Origin: Acidimicrobiaceae bacterium
GTDB lineage: Bacteria; Actinomycetota; Acidimicrobiia; Acidimicrobiales; Aldehydirespiratoraceae
DNA: 58,046 nucleotides
Reading direction: 5' to 3'
NCBI GenBank assembly: GCA_028819505.1
Contig: JAPPLH010000151.1
Span: forward strand, 1 to 58,046
This document shows positions 13,978-23,279 of the stretch, piece by piece. The translations under genes and the position numbers were made by a program. Every line of letters begins with the position of its first letter. Position 1 is the stretch's first letter. The notes under the pieces were generated by a model. It was not told the DNA's origin. It was given only the letters and a program-made list of their open reading frames with translations, and made no database searches.

Positions 13978-15405
13978 GTGGAGGCCTCCTGCCCCAACGT
14001 GCTGGCGGGCCGCTACGCCGGCGAGCGGATGCGGGCCGTGTGGTCCCACGAGCGCCGCGTGGTGCTGGAGCGCAGGCTGTGGCTGGCGGTGCTGGAAGCT
14101 CAGCGCAGACTCGGGCTCGAGGTCGAGCAGGCTGTCGTCGACGCCTACGAGGCGGTGTTGGAGGTTGTCGACCTCGAGTCGATTGCCGCCCGGGAGGCCG
14201 TCACCCGCCACGACGTGAAGGCCCGGATCGACGAGTTCTGCGCCCTCGCCGGCCACGAATCGATCCATCTGGGCATGACCTCCCGAGATGTCACCGAGAA
14301 CACCGAGCAGCTGCTGGTCCTCGAGTCGCTGAAGGTGATCCGCGACGACCTAGTGGCGGTGATCGCCAGGCTGGCCGATCTGGCCGAGGCCCATGCCACG
14401 ACGATGATGGTGGCCCGCACCCACAATGTGGCCGCGCAGGCCACGACGCTCGGGAAGCGCTTCGCTGACGCGGCGTCCGAGACGATGCTCGGGTACGGGA
14501 GGGTCGCGGAGCTCTTGGACCGGTACCCGCTGAGGGGCATCAAGGGGCCGGTCGGTACGCGCCTCGACCAACTCGACCTTCTCGGGTCGGCGGGGGCGGT
14601 CGACGAATTGGAGAGCCTGGTCGCCGAGCATCTCGGCTTCGGACGGGTGCTCGACGCGTCAGGGCAGACCTACCCGCGCTCTCTCGATCTCGACGTGGTG
14701 GCCGCGCTGGTCCAGGCCGTGTCAGGGCCTGCGTCCCTGGCGACGACGGTGCGGCTGATGGCCGGGCACGGTCTCGTGTCCGAGGGGTTCCGCGACGGCC
14801 AGGTCGCCTCGTCGGCCATGCCCCACAAGGCCAACGCCCGCTCCTCGGAGCGCGTCGGCGCCCTGGTGGCCGTTCTCGACGGCCACCTCGCCATGGCGGC
14901 CTCGCTCGCGGGCCGGCAGTGGAACGAGGGTGACGTGAGTTGCTCGGCCGTCCGGCGGGTCATGCTCCCGGACGCCTTCTGCGCGGCCGACGGCCTGCTC
15001 CACACCGCGCGGGCAGTGTTGGAGGAGCTCCGGATCGAGGAGGCCGCCGTCGGGGCCGAGTTCGAGCGCTTCCTGCCCCTGCTGGCGACCACCCGTCTTC
15101 TCACAGCCCTGGTCCGGGCCGGGATGGGCCGCGAGGCGGCCCACGAAGTGCTGGCCGAACCCACGCGGCGTGCCGCGCAGCACGCGACCGGTGACCGCGA
15201 CGTCGACCTGGACGGTCTGCTCGATCAACTCGCGGCCGACGACCGTGTCCCGCTGGGACGAGACGAGTTGGCCCGTCTCACGGCCGGACCGGAGCGGCTC
15301 GCAGGAACGGCGACGGAACAGACCGCACGGGTAGTCCATGCGGCCCGCCGCGTCGTCGCCCGCCACCCGGAGGCGGCGGCGCAGCCCGCGGAACTTCGAC
15401 TGTGA
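13978..15405 (+). CDS. purB: adenylosuccinate lyase
   Basis: Cleaves adenylosuccinate to AMP and SAICAR to AICAR, releasing fumarate. 475 residues. The start (VEASCPNVLAGRYAGERMRAVWS) matches the actinobacterial family. Blocks include RHDVKARIDEF, ESIHLGMTSRDVTEN and the fumarase/aspartase-superfamily loop SSAMPHKANARSSE with the catalytic Ser region. The end (last seven codons including the stop) is duplicated in tandem immediately downstream. The gene follows purA, separated by the dispersed repeat. Confidence 0.96.
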   Translation: MEASCPNVLAGRYAGERMRAVWSHERRVVLERRLWLAVLEAQRRLGLEVEQAVVDAYEAVLEVVDLESIAAREAVTRHDVKARIDEFCALAGHESIHLGMTSRDVTENTEQLLVLESLKVIRDDLVAVIARLADLAEAHATTMMVARTHNVAAQATTLGKRFADAASETMLGYGRVAELLDRYPLRGIKGPVGTRLDQLDLLGSAGAVDELESLVAEHLGFGRVLDASGQTYPRSLDLDVVAALVQAVSGPASLATTVRLMAGHGLVSEGFRDGQVASSAMPHKANARSSERVGALVAVLDGHLAMAASLAGRQWNEGDVSCSAVRRVMLPDAFCAADGLLHTARAVLEELRIEEAAVGAEFERFLPLLATTRLLTALVRAGMGREAAHEVLAEPTRRAAQHATGDRDVDLDGLLDQLAADDRVPLGRDELARLTAGPERLAGTATEQTARVVHAARRVVARHPEAAAQPAELRL

Positions 15406-15426
15406 CCCGCGGAACTTCGGCTGTGA
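15385..15426 (+). repeat. 21-bp tandem duplication of the purB end
   Basis: Two adjacent 21-bp copies, 15385-15405 and 15406-15426, differ at one base. Each encodes PAELRL followed by TGA in the purB frame, and the single difference (CGA to CGG) is a silent Arg change. The second copy supplies a back-up stop codon in frame. Confidence 0.9.
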
Positions 15427-15432
15427 AGTGTG

Positions 15433-15822
15433 TCAGGTGCCGCCGCGGGAGATGCCGGCGCGCTTGAGGACCACGGCTGGCACGCCCACCTCGCGCCACG
15501 CAGAGTAGGTGATCCCCTTCCGGCCGCTGTATGAGACGGCAACGTCCGCGAAGGCGGACTCGAGTTCGCTGATGTCGACTGTCTCGGCCGGTGCGCTGAG
15601 GGCCCGCTCGAGGTCGATGCGCTCCTGCACTAGCTGAACCCGCCGTATCGGAGTCGCCGACTCGAGCGCCTCGCCGATCGCGTCTATCCGGTTCTTCATG
15701 GACTCGGCGGTGCGCCTCCGGCCGGGGCGCTGCCGGTTCGACTCCAAGGCTTCGAGATAGGCACTCACAGCCCCGTTCTCAGCCCGAGCCTTGGCATTGG
15801 CGGCCTTGTGTTCGTCTGACAT
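15433..15822 (-). CDS. conserved actinobacterial protein of unknown function
   Basis: 129 residues from the ATG at 15822 (MSDEHKAANAKARAENGAVS). A longer frame to 15897 adds 25 residues without the family look. I recognise the layout of a small protein widespread in actinobacteria: an N-terminal helix with AVSAYLEALE, a basic segment RQRPGRRRTAESMKNR, a helix RVQLVQERIDLERAL, and a C-terminal AYSYSGRKGITY-like SYSGRKGITYSAWREVGVPAVVLKRAGI. The last part resembles a DNA-binding or nucleoid-type helix-turn-helix, but no function is known to me. It is divergent from the malic enzyme gene. Confidence 0.75.
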   Translation of the reverse strand: MSDEHKAANAKARAENGAVSAYLEALESNRQRPGRRRTAESMKNRIDAIGEALESATPIRRVQLVQERIDLERALSAPAETVDISELESAFADVAVSYSGRKGITYSAWREVGVPAVVLKRAGISRGGT

Positions 15823-15953
15823 TTGTCGTACCACTAGTCTGCTCCTTTGTTGACGGTTCAACGTAGTGGAATGCAGATGATAGCGTGGTTTCGGCATCCA
15901 CAGGTCGCGCCGGTGGGGAATTCCAATCGAACGCGAGCGCAGAGGTAGTTGAT

Positions 15954-17384
15954 TTGCACACTCCCACGCCTGCTTACTCCGTCACCATCAAGGTCTCGCT
16001 GGGAAACCGCCCCGGGACTCTGGGCCGCTTCGCCACTGCCATCGGTGACGCCGGCGGCAACATCGCCGCCATACCGGGCTTCGAGGCGAAGGGTCCGGTC
16101 ATCATGCGGGAGATCGATGTGCTCGCCGAGTCCCCCAACCACGCCCGTGAAATCGTCGCGGCTGTCAGTGATCTCGACGGCGTGACCGTGCTCGATTGGT
16201 GGGACCGCACGTTCCGCCTCCACGAGGGCGGGAAGATAGAGGTCAACGCCCTCTGCCCGGTCGGCGATTCCCACGACCTGGCCATGGCGTACACGCCGGG
16301 GGTGGCTCGTGTGTGCAAGGCGATCCAGCGGGAGCCGATGCTGCGCCACACCCACACGATCGTCAAGAACATCGTCGCCATCGTCACGGACGGAACAGCT
16401 GTCCTCGGTTTGGGGGACATCGGTCCTGCCGCCGCTCTGCCCGTGATGGAAGGCAAGGCCCTGCTGTTCAAGGAGTTCGGCGGGGTCGACGCGTTTCCGG
16501 TGTGCCTCGACGTGACCGCCCCCGACGAGTTGGTCGAGACCGTGGTGCGCATGGCCCCTTCTTTCGGTGGGATCAATCTGGAGGACATAGCCGCACCTGC
16601 CGCCTTCGAGATCGAGGAGAGACTCGTCGAGGCGCTCGACATCCCCGTGTTTCACGACGACCAGCACGGAACAGCCATCGTGACGACGGCTGCGCTCTGG
16701 AATGCTCTCACACTCGTCGGCAAACAGATCGCAGATGTGTCGGTGGTCGTCTCGGGAACGGGCGCGGCCGGTCTGGCGGTCGCCAAGATGTTGCAGGACG
16801 CCGGCGTCGGCGAGATCGTGGGGGTGGATCGTGCCGGTGCGATCCATGCAGGTCGCGGCAATCTGAACGACGCCAAGCAGTGGTTCGTGCATCACAGCAA
16901 TCCGGATGGCAAGGCCGGATCGCTCGCAGAAGTGATCCGCGGGGCGGACGTATTCGTGGGACTGTCGGCTCCCGGGCTGCTCAGTGCGGAGGATGTGCGC
17001 TCCATGGCGCACGATCCGATCATCTTCGCGATGGCGAACCCCGATCCGGAGATCCGCCCGGAGGAGGTCGACGGGCTGGCTGCGGTGATGGCCACCGGCA
17101 GATCGGATTTCCCGAATCAGATCAACAACGTCCTGGCCTTCCCCGGCGTGTTCCGGGGGGCTCTGGATGCCGGCGCGACGTGCATCACCGAACGGATGAA
17201 GGCAGCCGCGGCCCGAGCCATCGCCGAGGTGGTCGGCGACGAGGACTTGGACCGCAACTACGTCGTCCCGTCGGTCTTCGATCGGAGGGTCGCCGCCCGG
17301 GTGGCGGCCAGGGTCGCGGCATGCGCGGTCGCCGAGGGCTGCGTGCGGTCGGCTGATCCGCCGGTCCCTTCCGACCTGCTCTGA
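15954..17384 (+). CDS. NAD(P)-dependent malic enzyme with N-terminal ACT domain
   Basis: Oxidative decarboxylation of malate to pyruvate. An ACT domain comes first (YSVTIKVSLGNRPGTLGRF... VSDLDGVTVLDWWDRTF, about residues 6-85), a probable amino-acid-sensing module usual in actinobacterial malic enzymes. The catalytic core follows: AYTPGVARVC, TDGTAVLGLGDIGPAAALPVMEGKALLFK, HDDQHGTAIV and the Rossmann motif VVSGTGAAGLAVAK. The TTG at 15954 has AGAGG eight bases upstream and begins just before the ACT domain. A GTG at 15885 would add 23 residues but lacks a visible ribosome site. The gene converges on ilvD with only 13 bp between stops. Confidence 0.9.
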   Translation: MHTPTPAYSVTIKVSLGNRPGTLGRFATAIGDAGGNIAAIPGFEAKGPVIMREIDVLAESPNHAREIVAAVSDLDGVTVLDWWDRTFRLHEGGKIEVNALCPVGDSHDLAMAYTPGVARVCKAIQREPMLRHTHTIVKNIVAIVTDGTAVLGLGDIGPAAALPVMEGKALLFKEFGGVDAFPVCLDVTAPDELVETVVRMAPSFGGINLEDIAAPAAFEIEERLVEALDIPVFHDDQHGTAIVTTAALWNALTLVGKQIADVSVVVSGTGAAGLAVAKMLQDAGVGEIVGVDRAGAIHAGRGNLNDAKQWFVHHSNPDGKAGSLAEVIRGADVFVGLSAPGLLSAEDVRSMAHDPIIFAMANPDPEIRPEEVDGLAAVMATGRSDFPNQINNVLAFPGVFRGALDAGATCITERMKAAAARAIAEVVGDEDLDRNYVVPSVFDRRVAARVAARVAACAVAEGCVRSADPPVPSDLL

Positions 17385-17397
17385 ACCGCCGGGCGAA

Positions 17398-19251
17398 TTA
17401 GAGGCCGAGGCGGTCGACGTCGCGCACGGCGCCCTTGTCGGCGGACGTGGCCATGGCCGCGTAGGCCTGCAGCGCGGCTGAGACCCGGCGCCGGCGGACC
17501 GGGGGCTTCCAGCCTCCCTCGCGCCGGTCCTCGCCGGCGCGGCGGCGCTCCAGCTCGGCGTCGCCCACCCTGAGGTTCACGGTGCGGCCCGGGATGTCGA
17601 TGTCGATCATGTCCCCGTCGCGGATGAGCGCGATGGCTCCCCCCTCGGCCGCTTCCGGCGAGGCGTGGCCGATGGACAGGCCCGACGTTCCGCCCGAGAA
17701 CCGGCCGTCGGTGAACAGCGCGCACTGCTTGCCCAGCCCGCGGGACTTGATGTACGACGTGGGGTAGAGCATCTCCTGCATGCCGGGGCCGCCGCGGGGC
17801 CCCTCGTACCGCACGACCACCACGTCGCCGGGCTGGATCCCGTGCTCTTCGTCGAGGATCCCGTCGCAGGCGTCGTCCTGGCTCTCGAACACCCTGGCCG
17901 GGCCGGAGAACGTGAAGATCGACCCGTCCACGCCGGCGGTCTTGACGATGCAGCCGTCGGCAGCGATGTTGCCGTAGAGCACGGCCAGCCCGCCGTCGGC
18001 GCTGTAGGGGCTGGCCGCCGAGCGGATGCAGCCGTTGTCGCGGTCGGTGTCGAGCGTCGGCCATCTGGTGGACTGGCTGAACGCCTCGGTGGTTGGGATG
18101 CCGGCCGGCCCGGCCCGGAAGAACTCGACGACATCGCTGGACGGGTCGCGCATCACGTCCCACACCTCGAGGGCGTCGGCCAGCGTCTCGGAGTGGACCG
18201 TGGAGACCGACGTGTCGAGCAGCCCGCCCCGGTCGAGCTCGCCCAGGATTCCCATGATGCCCCCGGCCCTGTGTACGTCCTCCACGTGGTACTCGGCGGT
18301 GGACGGGGCCACCTTGCAGATGTTGGGCGTGCTGCGGCTGAGCCGGTCGATGTCGGCCATGGTGAAGTCCACCTCGCCCTCGCGGGCCGCGGCCAGGATG
18401 TGCAGCACCGTGTTGGTGGAGCCGCCCATGGCGATGTCGAGGCGCATGGCGTTCTCGAAGGCGGTCCTGGTGGCGATCGAGCGGGGCAGCACCGACTCGT
18501 CGTCCTTCTCGTAGCAGCGGCGGGCCAGGTCGACCACCCGCCGGCCCGCCTCGCAGAACAGCTCCCGGCGGTCGGAGTGGGTGGCCAGCACCGTGCCGTT
18601 GCCGGGCAGCGACAGCCCGAGCGCCTCGGTGAGGCAGTTCATGGAGTTGGCGGTGAACATGCCCGAGCAGGACCCGCAGGTGGGGCAGGCCGAGCGCTCC
18701 ATCTCCAGCAGGTCCTCGTCGCTGACCGAGCTGTCGCCGGCGGAGATCATGGGGTTGATCAGGTCGAGCTTCACGCTCACCCCGGCCAGCTTGGTCTTGC
18801 CCGCCTCCATGGGCCCGCCCGACACGAACACCGTCGGGACGTTGAGCCGCATGGCCGCGATCAGCATGCCGGGGGTGATCTTGTCGCAGTTGGAGATGCA
18901 CACCAGCGCGTCGGCGCAGTGGGCGTTCACCATGTACTCGACCGAGTCGGCGATGAGGTCGCGGCTGGGGAGGCTGTAGAGCATCCCGTCGTGGCCCATG
19001 GCGATGCCGTCGTCGACCGCGATGGTGTTGAACTCCTTGGCCACCCCGCCCGCAGCCGCGATCTCGTCGGCCACGAGCTTGCCGAGGTTGCGCAGATGGA
19101 CGTGACCGGGCACGAACTGCGTGAAGGAGTTGGCCACAGCCACGATCGGCTTGTTGAAGTCGTCGTCGGTCATGCCGGTGGCTCGCCACAGGGCGCGGGC
19201 GCCGGCCTGGTTCCGGCCCTGAGTGGTGGTGTGCGATCGGAGCTGCGCCAT
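17398..19251 (-). CDS. ilvD: dihydroxy-acid dehydratase
   Basis: Dehydrates dihydroxy-isovalerate and dihydroxy-methylvalerate in valine, isoleucine, leucine and pantothenate synthesis. It is an iron-sulfur enzyme. 617 residues, normal length. Family blocks: [20 protein letters not shown] at the start, [11 protein letters not shown] and [19 protein letters not shown] (cluster cysteines), [13 protein letters not shown], and C-terminal [23 protein letters not shown] at 19251. No other ilv gene is in the window. Confidence 0.97.
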   Translation of the reverse strand: MAQLRSHTTTQGRNQAGARALWRATGMTDDDFNKPIVAVANSFTQFVPGHVHLRNLGKLVADEIAAAGGVAKEFNTIAVDDGIAMGHDGMLYSLPSRDLIADSVEYMVNAHCADALVCISNCDKITPGMLIAAMRLNVPTVFVSGGPMEAGKTKLAGVSVKLDLINPMISAGDSSVSDEDLLEMERSACPTCGSCSGMFTANSMNCLTEALGLSLPGNGTVLATHSDRRELFCEAGRRVVDLARRCYEKDDESVLPRSIATRTAFENAMRLDIAMGGSTNTVLHILAAAREGEVDFTMADIDRLSRSTPNICKVAPSTAEYHVEDVHRAGGIMGILGELDRGGLLDTSVSTVHSETLADALEVWDVMRDPSSDVVEFFRAGPAGIPTTEAFSQSTRWPTLDTDRDNGCIRSAASPYSADGGLAVLYGNIAADGCIVKTAGVDGSIFTFSGPARVFESQDDACDGILDEEHGIQPGDVVVVRYEGPRGGPGMQEMLYPTSYIKSRGLGKQCALFTDGRFSGGTSGLSIGHASPEAAEGGAIALIRDGDMIDIDIPGRTVNLRVGDAELERRRAGEDRREGGWKPPVRRRRVSAALQAYAAMATSADKGAVRDVDRLGL

Positions 19252-19332
19252 AGGTCGACAATACCGAAATCTGCCGTGGCGCGTTCCCCGCCCGGGCCGT
19301 CGCCGTTCCGCTGGTGGCGGGGCCCGTCCCCC

Positions 19333-20646
19333 TCAGGGCCGGGTCGGTCCCGGCTTGGACGGGGTGAAGGATGCGGGCAGGTGCTTGATGCCGTGGATGA
19401 AGGCCGACGAGAGCAGTTCGGGCTCGCCGGTGGCCTCGATGTCGCCGATGCGGGTGAACAGCTCGCGGAACATCACCTTGATCTCGCGGCGGGCCAGGTG
19501 GGCGCCGAGGCAGTAGTGCGGGCCGGGACCGCCGTAGCCGACGTGGGAGTTGGGTTCGCGCAGGACGTCGAAGGCGAGCGGGTCGTCGAACACAGTCTCG
19601 TCCCGGTTGGCGCACAGGTAGTGCATCACCACTTGGTCGCCCTCGTCGATCCTGACGCCATCCAGTTCGCTGTCGCACAGAGCGGTGCGGCGCATGTAGG
19701 TGACCGGGCTGGCGATGCGCACGATCTCCTCCACCGCGCTGTGGGCCGTGCCCTCGAAGTCGTCGGCCCAGATGCGGCGCTGTTCGGGATTGTCGGTGAG
19801 GTACACCAGCCCCCAGCTGATGGCGTTGCGGGTGGTCTCGTTGCCGGCCACCACCAGCAGGATGAAGAAACTGGCCAGCTCGGCCCGAGTCAGCCGCTCC
19901 CCGTCCACCTCTGCGTTGACGAGGACGCTGGTGAGGTCTTCGCCCCCCGAGCCGACCTTGGATTCGGCCACGTCGTCCATGAGGTTGCTCAGGGACTCGC
20001 CCGCGGTGAGGATGGCGGTGATCAGGTCTCCGAACTCGGGCACGTACTCCTCGTCGGCCGCGCCGAGGATGATGTTGGACTGGTCGAACACGAAGTCGTG
20101 GTGCGAGGCCGGGATCCCCATCAGGTCGCAGACGATGCGCAGCGGCAGCCGGGCCGCCACGTCGGTGACGAAGTCGCACTCGCCCCGCTCGCAGACCTCG
20201 TCCACGATCATGGTGGCCTGGTCCCGCACCGAGTCCTCCAGCCGGGCCAGCATCCGGGGGGTGAAGCCGGCCGACACCAGCCGCCGCAGCCGGGCGTGGC
20301 GGGGGTCGTCCATGGCGATGATGGAGTTGAAGTACTCGTTGAACTCCGGCGGGAAGTCGTTGATGGTGACTCCCCGGGCCGAGGAGTAGATCTGCGGGTT
20401 GCGCGACACCTCCAGGATGGGCGCGTGCCGGGGCACGACCCAGGCGCCCGGCGTCTTGATGCTCGACAGTTCGTCCACGAACTGGAATCCGGGGAAGAAC
20501 GTGAGCGGCTGGGAGCGGAGCCGGCTCAGGTCCTCCTCCACCTCGTCGCGATGCCGCCGCCAGAAGACGTTGTGGATCGGGTTGTGAGGATCCGGCTCGT
20601 CGGCCGGAGGAGGCTTGGTGGAGGGGTCGGGCGTGACGGCGGTCAT
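19333..20646 (-). CDS. cytochrome P450, CYP125/CYP142-like
   Basis: A 437-residue soluble bacterial P450. The I-helix oxygen-binding motif is AGNETT (267-272), the ExxR is EIVR (307-310), and the heme loop is YGGPGPHYCLG with Cys379 as thiolate ligand. The sequence before the heme loop (FDVLREPNSHVGYGG) and LTFFPGFQFVDE near the N-terminus resemble the CYP125/CYP142/CYP124 group. In mycobacteria these hydroxylate the side chains of cholesterol-derived steroids or branched lipids. Substrate is inferred only by resemblance. No ferredoxin gene is adjacent. Confidence 0.9.
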   Translation of the reverse strand: MTAVTPDPSTKPPPADEPDPHNPIHNVFWRRHRDEVEEDLSRLRSQPLTFFPGFQFVDELSSIKTPGAWVVPRHAPILEVSRNPQIYSSARGVTINDFPPEFNEYFNSIIAMDDPRHARLRRLVSAGFTPRMLARLEDSVRDQATMIVDEVCERGECDFVTDVAARLPLRIVCDLMGIPASHHDFVFDQSNIILGAADEEYVPEFGDLITAILTAGESLSNLMDDVAESKVGSGGEDLTSVLVNAEVDGERLTRAELASFFILLVVAGNETTRNAISWGLVYLTDNPEQRRIWADDFEGTAHSAVEEIVRIASPVTYMRRTALCDSELDGVRIDEGDQVVMHYLCANRDETVFDDPLAFDVLREPNSHVGYGGPGPHYCLGAHLARREIKVMFRELFTRIGDIEATGEPELLSSAFIHGIKHLPASFTPSKPGPTRP

Positions 20647-20700
20647 GGCATCAGGATGGTGGGCGACCCGACGCTCGGGGTATCGGTGCTCTGACTGTAG

Positions 20701-20773
20701 TGGTCGGGCGCGGCGTCGATCCGCGGACCTTCCGCTTTTCAGGCGGACGCTCTGCCAACTGAGCTACCCGACC
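20701..20773 (-). tRNA. tRNA-Phe (GAA)
   Basis: 73-nt cloverleaf on the minus strand. The acceptor arms GGTCGGG and CCCGACC pair fully. The D-arm begins TAGCTCAGTTGGCAGAG. The anticodon loop is CTGAAAA, giving anticodon GAA, the T-arm is normal and the discriminator is A. CCA is not encoded. Last of a Glu-Asp-Phe cluster. Confidence 0.95.
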
Positions 20774-20803
20774 GGGGTGGTCGCCGTCGCGGGGGCGGCA
20801 ACG

Positions 20804-20878
20804 CGGTCCTGACGGGATTTGAACCCGCGGCCTCCACCTTGACAGGGTGGCGATCACTCCAGACTGATCTACAGGACC
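20804..20878 (-). tRNA. tRNA-Asp (GTC)
   Basis: 75-nt cloverleaf on the minus strand. Acceptor arms GGTCCTG and CAGGACC pair fully. The anticodon stem CCACC encloses loop CTGTCAA (anticodon GTC), the T-loop contains GGTTCAAATCC, and the discriminator is G as expected for Asp. Confidence 0.95.
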
Positions 20879-20932
20879 GGGTACACGACGAGCGTGCGGA
20901 CCCGGAACGCTAGCGAGCCGTGTCGCTGGTCG

Positions 20933-21005
20933 CACCCCCAACGGGATTCGAACCCGTGTTACCGGCGTGAAAGGCCGGCGTCCTAGGCCGCTGGACGATG
21001 GGGGC
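20933..21005 (-). tRNA. tRNA-Glu (TTC)
   Basis: 73-nt cloverleaf on the minus strand. It starts GCCCCCATCGTC, the anticodon loop CTTTCAC gives anticodon TTC, and the T-loop is GGTTCGAATCC. The first acceptor pair is a G-U wobble. The discriminator is G. First gene of the Glu-Asp-Phe cluster, an arrangement common in actinobacteria. Confidence 0.95.
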
Positions 21006-21136
21006 CCGCCGGCCGTCGCCGACCGGATCAGCCTACCGGCCCGCCGGCCGTCGCTCCCCTTCAACTAGACTGGCCACGTGCCTCTCGGAGCGGGAACGGC
21101 TGCCGTCGGCCGCGTGCGACACGGGCGGCGGCGCTG

Positions 21137-23164
21137 ATGTCCTCGGCCGGCGCCGGTGTGAGGACCAAGCCGCTGAGCCTGATCGACGAACTCGTCCTGA
21201 CGCTCCTGAATGAGGAGAGCGGCTACTTCCGCCAGGTTCCGGGCTGGAACCTCAACTGCGCCGTCGTCGGCGCGGCCCTCGCCGAGCTGTCGCTCACAGG
21301 TCGCATCGACACCGACATGGAGTCCCTGATCCTCCTGGACGGGACCGCGACCGGCGATCCCGCGCTCGACCCGGTCCTCTACCGGATCGCGTCCGAGACG
21401 GATCAGCACAACGCCCAGTACTGGATCGAGCGGCTCGCTCCCCAAGCGGAGTCGGTCATTGACATGACTCTGGACCGCTTGTGCCACCTGAGGATCCTGC
21501 AGCATCACGACGGCGACTTCTGGTCGCTGGCCGGGTCCGCATGGAGGATGGGAGTCCACACGGGGTCCGAGGTGGGCACGGCCGTCGAGCACGTCAAGAC
21601 CCGTATCAGCAAGGCCATCTTCAACAACGAGATCCCCGACCCTAGAGACATCATCATCATCTGTCTCATCGACACCTGCGACGTCCTGCGGTTCATCTTC
21701 GAACTCGACGAGGAGTCGGAGCGCCGTGTCGCGGACATAGTCAGGATGGACCTGATCGGGCGGGCCATCGCCGATGCCGTCGGGCAGAACATCACCGCGC
21801 GGTTGTTCAGGCAGACCGCCCTCACCAAGCCGATCCCCGTCGTCCCGCTGCGGCGGCTGCTGCGCAGCAAGCATGTCCGCACCCGCAACCTGCCCGCGTT
21901 CTTCGCGGATCTCCAGCAGGAGTTCGGCCCGGTCTTCGAGATCAAGCCGCCCTTCGCGCAGGACATGATCTGTCTCGTGGGGCCGGAGACGAATCACTGG
22001 GTACACCGCCACGGCCGCATGCACCTGAGAGCCAGGGACTATCTGGAGGACTTCGAGAAGGTCTACGGCGGGGTGGGGCTGCTGCCCGCCCTCGACGGCA
22101 CCGACCACTTCCGGTACCGGAAGTCGATCCAGCCTGCGTACTCGCGCACGAGGCTGGAGGAGCAGCTGGACGAGTTCCTCTCGTACGCGAGGAGAGAGAT
22201 CGCAACCTGGAGGGTCGGGGACACCCGCTCTGCGGTCGGCATGTGCCGGAAGCTGATCAACTCCTCGATGTCGCCGCTGTCGGTCGGCATCGACTCGCAG
22301 GACATCGTCGACGACATGCACAAGTTCAAGGACCGCGCCCTCAAGACGCACATCGGCAGGACCCTGCCCAAGTTCATGCTGAAGACCCCGCCCATGAGGC
22401 GCCGGGCGAAGCTGGTCGGCGAGGTGGTGGAGCGGGTGCTCCACGGCCACACACCCGCCCAGCGCGTCGGGTGCCCGCGGGACCTGGCCGACGAGCTGCT
22501 GACCATGCACAACAACGATCGGCAGTTCCTGCCGGAATCGAATCTGCGGTTCGTGCTGTCGGCGCCGCTGATCGCCAGCATGTACGTCGGCGACCAGCTC
22601 AGCTTCATCGCCTACGCCACGGTGTCGCAGCCGGAGTTCTACGACAGGATCCGTGACGAGGCCGATGCCGTGTTCGCCGGCGGCGACCCCGACAGCGAGA
22701 CGCTCACCGGGCCGGCGACCGACGTGACTCGCCGGTTCATCATGGAGTGCATGCGCCTGTACCCGATCGTCCCGCTGTCGGTCCGCAACGTGGCCAACGC
22801 CTGCGAGGTCGAGGGCTACGAACTGCCCGAGGGCAGGCGGGTCTTCATCATCCAGACGGCAACGCACTACATGGACGACCTCTTTGCCGATCCCTTCGAA
22901 TTCGACATCGACCGCTATGCGGCGCCCCGCAAGGAGCACGTCGGCACCGGGTACGCCCCCTACGGCCTGGGCACGCACACCTGTCTCGGCGCCCGGTTGA
23001 CCGAGATGTACCTGGCCACCAACCTGCTGATGATGGTGCATCACTTCGAACTCGAGATCGCCCCCAAGAACTACAAGCTGAAGATCAGCCCGTTCCCGTC
23101 GATGTCGCCCAGCAAGAGGCTGAAGTTCCACATCACCGGGCAGAGGCGCGAGCTGCCCGCCTGA
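21137..23164 (+). CDS. GPP34 domain - cytochrome P450 fusion protein
   Basis: 675 residues with two recognisable parts. Residues about 12-220 are a GPP34 (GOLPH3-type) domain: LSLIDELVLTLLNEESGYF, NCAVVGAALAELSLTGRID, and the long helical remainder. This fold binds phosphoinositides in eukaryotic Golgi proteins; bacterial roles are unknown. Residues about 235-670 are a class II-like cytochrome P450 with ExxR ECMR (537-540) and heme loop PYGLGTHTCLG with Cys616. The I-helix reads SMYVGDQLSF, without the usual AGxDT threonine, so oxygen activation may differ. The junction is within a continuous frame of normal composition. No signal peptide is visible. A membrane-lipid-tethered oxygenase is a reasonable guess, not shown. 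Confidence 0.85.
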   Translation: MSSAGAGVRTKPLSLIDELVLTLLNEESGYFRQVPGWNLNCAVVGAALAELSLTGRIDTDMESLILLDGTATGDPALDPVLYRIASETDQHNAQYWIERLAPQAESVIDMTLDRLCHLRILQHHDGDFWSLAGSAWRMGVHTGSEVGTAVEHVKTRISKAIFNNEIPDPRDIIIICLIDTCDVLRFIFELDEESERRVADIVRMDLIGRAIADAVGQNITARLFRQTALTKPIPVVPLRRLLRSKHVRTRNLPAFFADLQQEFGPVFEIKPPFAQDMICLVGPETNHWVHRHGRMHLRARDYLEDFEKVYGGVGLLPALDGTDHFRYRKSIQPAYSRTRLEEQLDEFLSYARREIATWRVGDTRSAVGMCRKLINSSMSPLSVGIDSQDIVDDMHKFKDRALKTHIGRTLPKFMLKTPPMRRRAKLVGEVVERVLHGHTPAQRVGCPRDLADELLTMHNNDRQFLPESNLRFVLSAPLIASMYVGDQLSFIAYATVSQPEFYDRIRDEADAVFAGGDPDSETLTGPATDVTRRFIMECMRLYPIVPLSVRNVANACEVEGYELPEGRRVFIIQTATHYMDDLFADPFEFDIDRYAAPRKEHVGTGYAPYGLGTHTCLGARLTEMYLATNLLMMVHHFELEIAPKNYKLKISPFPSMSPSKRLKFHITGQRRELPA

Positions 23165-23183
23165 AGCGCCCTCTGCGCGGTTT

Positions 23184-23279
23184 CCGCTCCTGTTCGCTGC
23201 GCTCACGGGCCGCTCGGGCCACGGCCTCGCTCAGTGTCTGCGGCTCCGGGAACCGGTGCCGCCTACTCGCTCGGCCTCT
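23184..23279 (-). repeat. 97-bp dispersed intergenic repeat, copy 2 (reverse)
   Basis: Reverse-oriented copy between the convergent P450 and MMPL genes. Its 5' end (AGAGGCCGAGCGAGTAG) encodes the last residues RPSE and the stop codon of the MMPL protein. The conserved core ends in AACAGGAGCGG at 23184, with one substitution in AACAAGAGCGG. Confidence 0.85.

Noticed and set aside
17258-20694. Very long open frames opposite or across ilvD and the P450 gene, about 970 and 1000 codons.
   Set aside because: Their translations are Arg/Gly/Pro/His-rich without domains. They arise because the GC-rich codons of the real genes leave few stops in other frames.
20641-21070. A fourth tRNA or a tRNA-borne attachment site in the tRNA cluster.
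   Set aside because: Only three cloverleaves fold. No duplicated tRNA 3' end or integrase gene was seen nearby.
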